5,881 bases of DNA from contig DTSG01000596.1 of assembly GCA_012965455.1 (NCBI GenBank), positions 386 through 6,266 on the forward strand, in the 5' to 3' direction. Shown here piece after piece: positions 5,633 to 5,881 of this stretch. The number at the start of each line of letters is the position of its first letter. Within the stretch, counting starts at the first letter, position 1. This DNA is from Planctomycetaceae bacterium (GTDB lineage: Bacteria; Planctomycetota; Planctomycetia; Pirellulales; Pirellulaceae). The position numbers and the translations under genes were made by a program. The notes under the pieces are model-generated. The model made no database searches. It saw nothing but the letters and a program-made list of their open reading frames with translations, and was not told the DNA's origin.

Positions 5633-5647
5633 ATTTCCAGACTTTTT
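5622..5647 (+). terminator. intrinsic terminator of the hydroxylase gene, stop codon in the loop
   Basis: GTCTGGA (5622-5628) and TCCAGAC (5636-5642) form a perfect 7-bp stem around the loop TTGAATT, followed at once by TTTTT (5643-5647). G5621 and T5643 could add a G-U pair. The TGA stop at 5630-5632 lies in the loop, so the coding region runs into the hairpin. On the opposite strand no T-run follows the stem, so it should act only on plus-strand transcripts. Confidence 0.8.
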
Positions 5648-5689
5648 ATGATGTCACGGGATCGCTTGTCAGCACTTTGACGCTGCCTG

Positions 5690-5881
5690 CTATTTAGGAG
5701 CGATTTTAAAGCGTATGTCATCGGTGAAATTTCGCGTGCCATTGTCCTCATCTCGCCCTTTACCGCCCTCATCTTTCAAGTTTGGGCCGACGCTATACAG
5801 CAAAAAGCTTTTAGCTTGCAGCCGGTAGATCAGGGACTTACCACGAAATGGGTCCTCGGGGAGTTTTTTAATATAGACGCC
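5690..5881 (-). CDS. C-terminal fragment of a protein with 'LLYSVGPN...DEGG' end, cut by the right edge
   Basis: The minus strand is open from the right edge to a TAG at 5690-5692, giving 63 residues. It contains LPEDPFRGKSLIYRL, then SFLLYSVGPNLKDEGGKGRDED, and ends NFTDDIRFKIAPK. The order DPF-x-G-x-x-L-x-YR, then LLYSVGPN-x-x-D-x-GG, then DD-I-x-F is a C-terminal pattern I recognise from many uncharacterised bacterial proteins, often large or membrane-associated ones in Planctomycetes, Acidobacteria and some Proteobacteria. It also resembles the end of type II secretion pseudopilin-like proteins, which read similarly. The start and N-terminal part lie outside the window, so no function is assigned. 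The gene converges on the hydroxylase gene across 57 bp. Confidence 0.8.
   Translation of the reverse strand, partial: GVYIKKLPEDPFRGKSLIYRLQAKSFLLYSVGPNLKDEGGKGRDEDNGTRNFTDDIRFKIAPK

Noticed and set aside
5668..5681. GTCA/TGAC hairpin as terminator of the right-edge minus-strand gene
   Set aside because: Only 4 bp and no T-run follows on the minus strand.

Overview
The window looks like an ordinary chromosomal stretch from a Gram-negative bacterium of intermediate GC content, too short to assign taxonomically. Two proteins carry Sec-type signal or anchor sequences. Two genes have clear AGGAGA-like Shine-Dalgarno sites. The ThuA-like and sterol-desaturase-like families seen here are widespread in Proteobacteria, Planctomycetes, Acidobacteria and Verrucomicrobia. 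No phage, IS, CRISPR array or RNA gene could be recognised.

Layout. Positions 1-78 may hold the last 25 codons of a plus-strand gene entering from the left. Positions 152-1203 hold a compact minus-strand pair: a GYF_2-type domain protein (745-1203) followed 47 bp downstream by a coiled-coil protein with two SHOCT-like repeats (152-697). Sampled lines of this pair look AT-richer than the rest. Next is a 323-bp divergent intergenic region (1204-1526) with candidate promoters for both directions and several inverted repeats. The plus strand then carries four complete genes: an exported ThuA-like protein (1527-2477), a membrane-anchored or exported HExxH metallopeptidase (2560-4116), a small four-helix membrane protein (4224-4646), and a sterol desaturase/fatty acid hydroxylase family membrane enzyme (4643-5632). 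The last two overlap by ATGA. The hydroxylase gene ends in a convincing intrinsic terminator whose hairpin loop contains the stop codon. From the right edge a convergent minus-strand gene contributes its last 63 codons (5690-5881); it is cut by the window and its C-terminus is of the 'LLYSVGPN...DEGG' type.

How the genes relate. The two minus-strand genes plausibly form one transcript and one functional pair, but their job is unknown. The small membrane protein and the hydroxylase are probably translationally coupled, which makes the small protein a candidate partner of the enzyme. The ThuA-like and peptidase genes share a strand and are close, but nothing in the sequence proves a common pathway. 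No established multi-gene system was identified. The least explained parts are the GYF_2/SHOCT-like pair, the structured intergenic region beside it, and the composite metallopeptidase.
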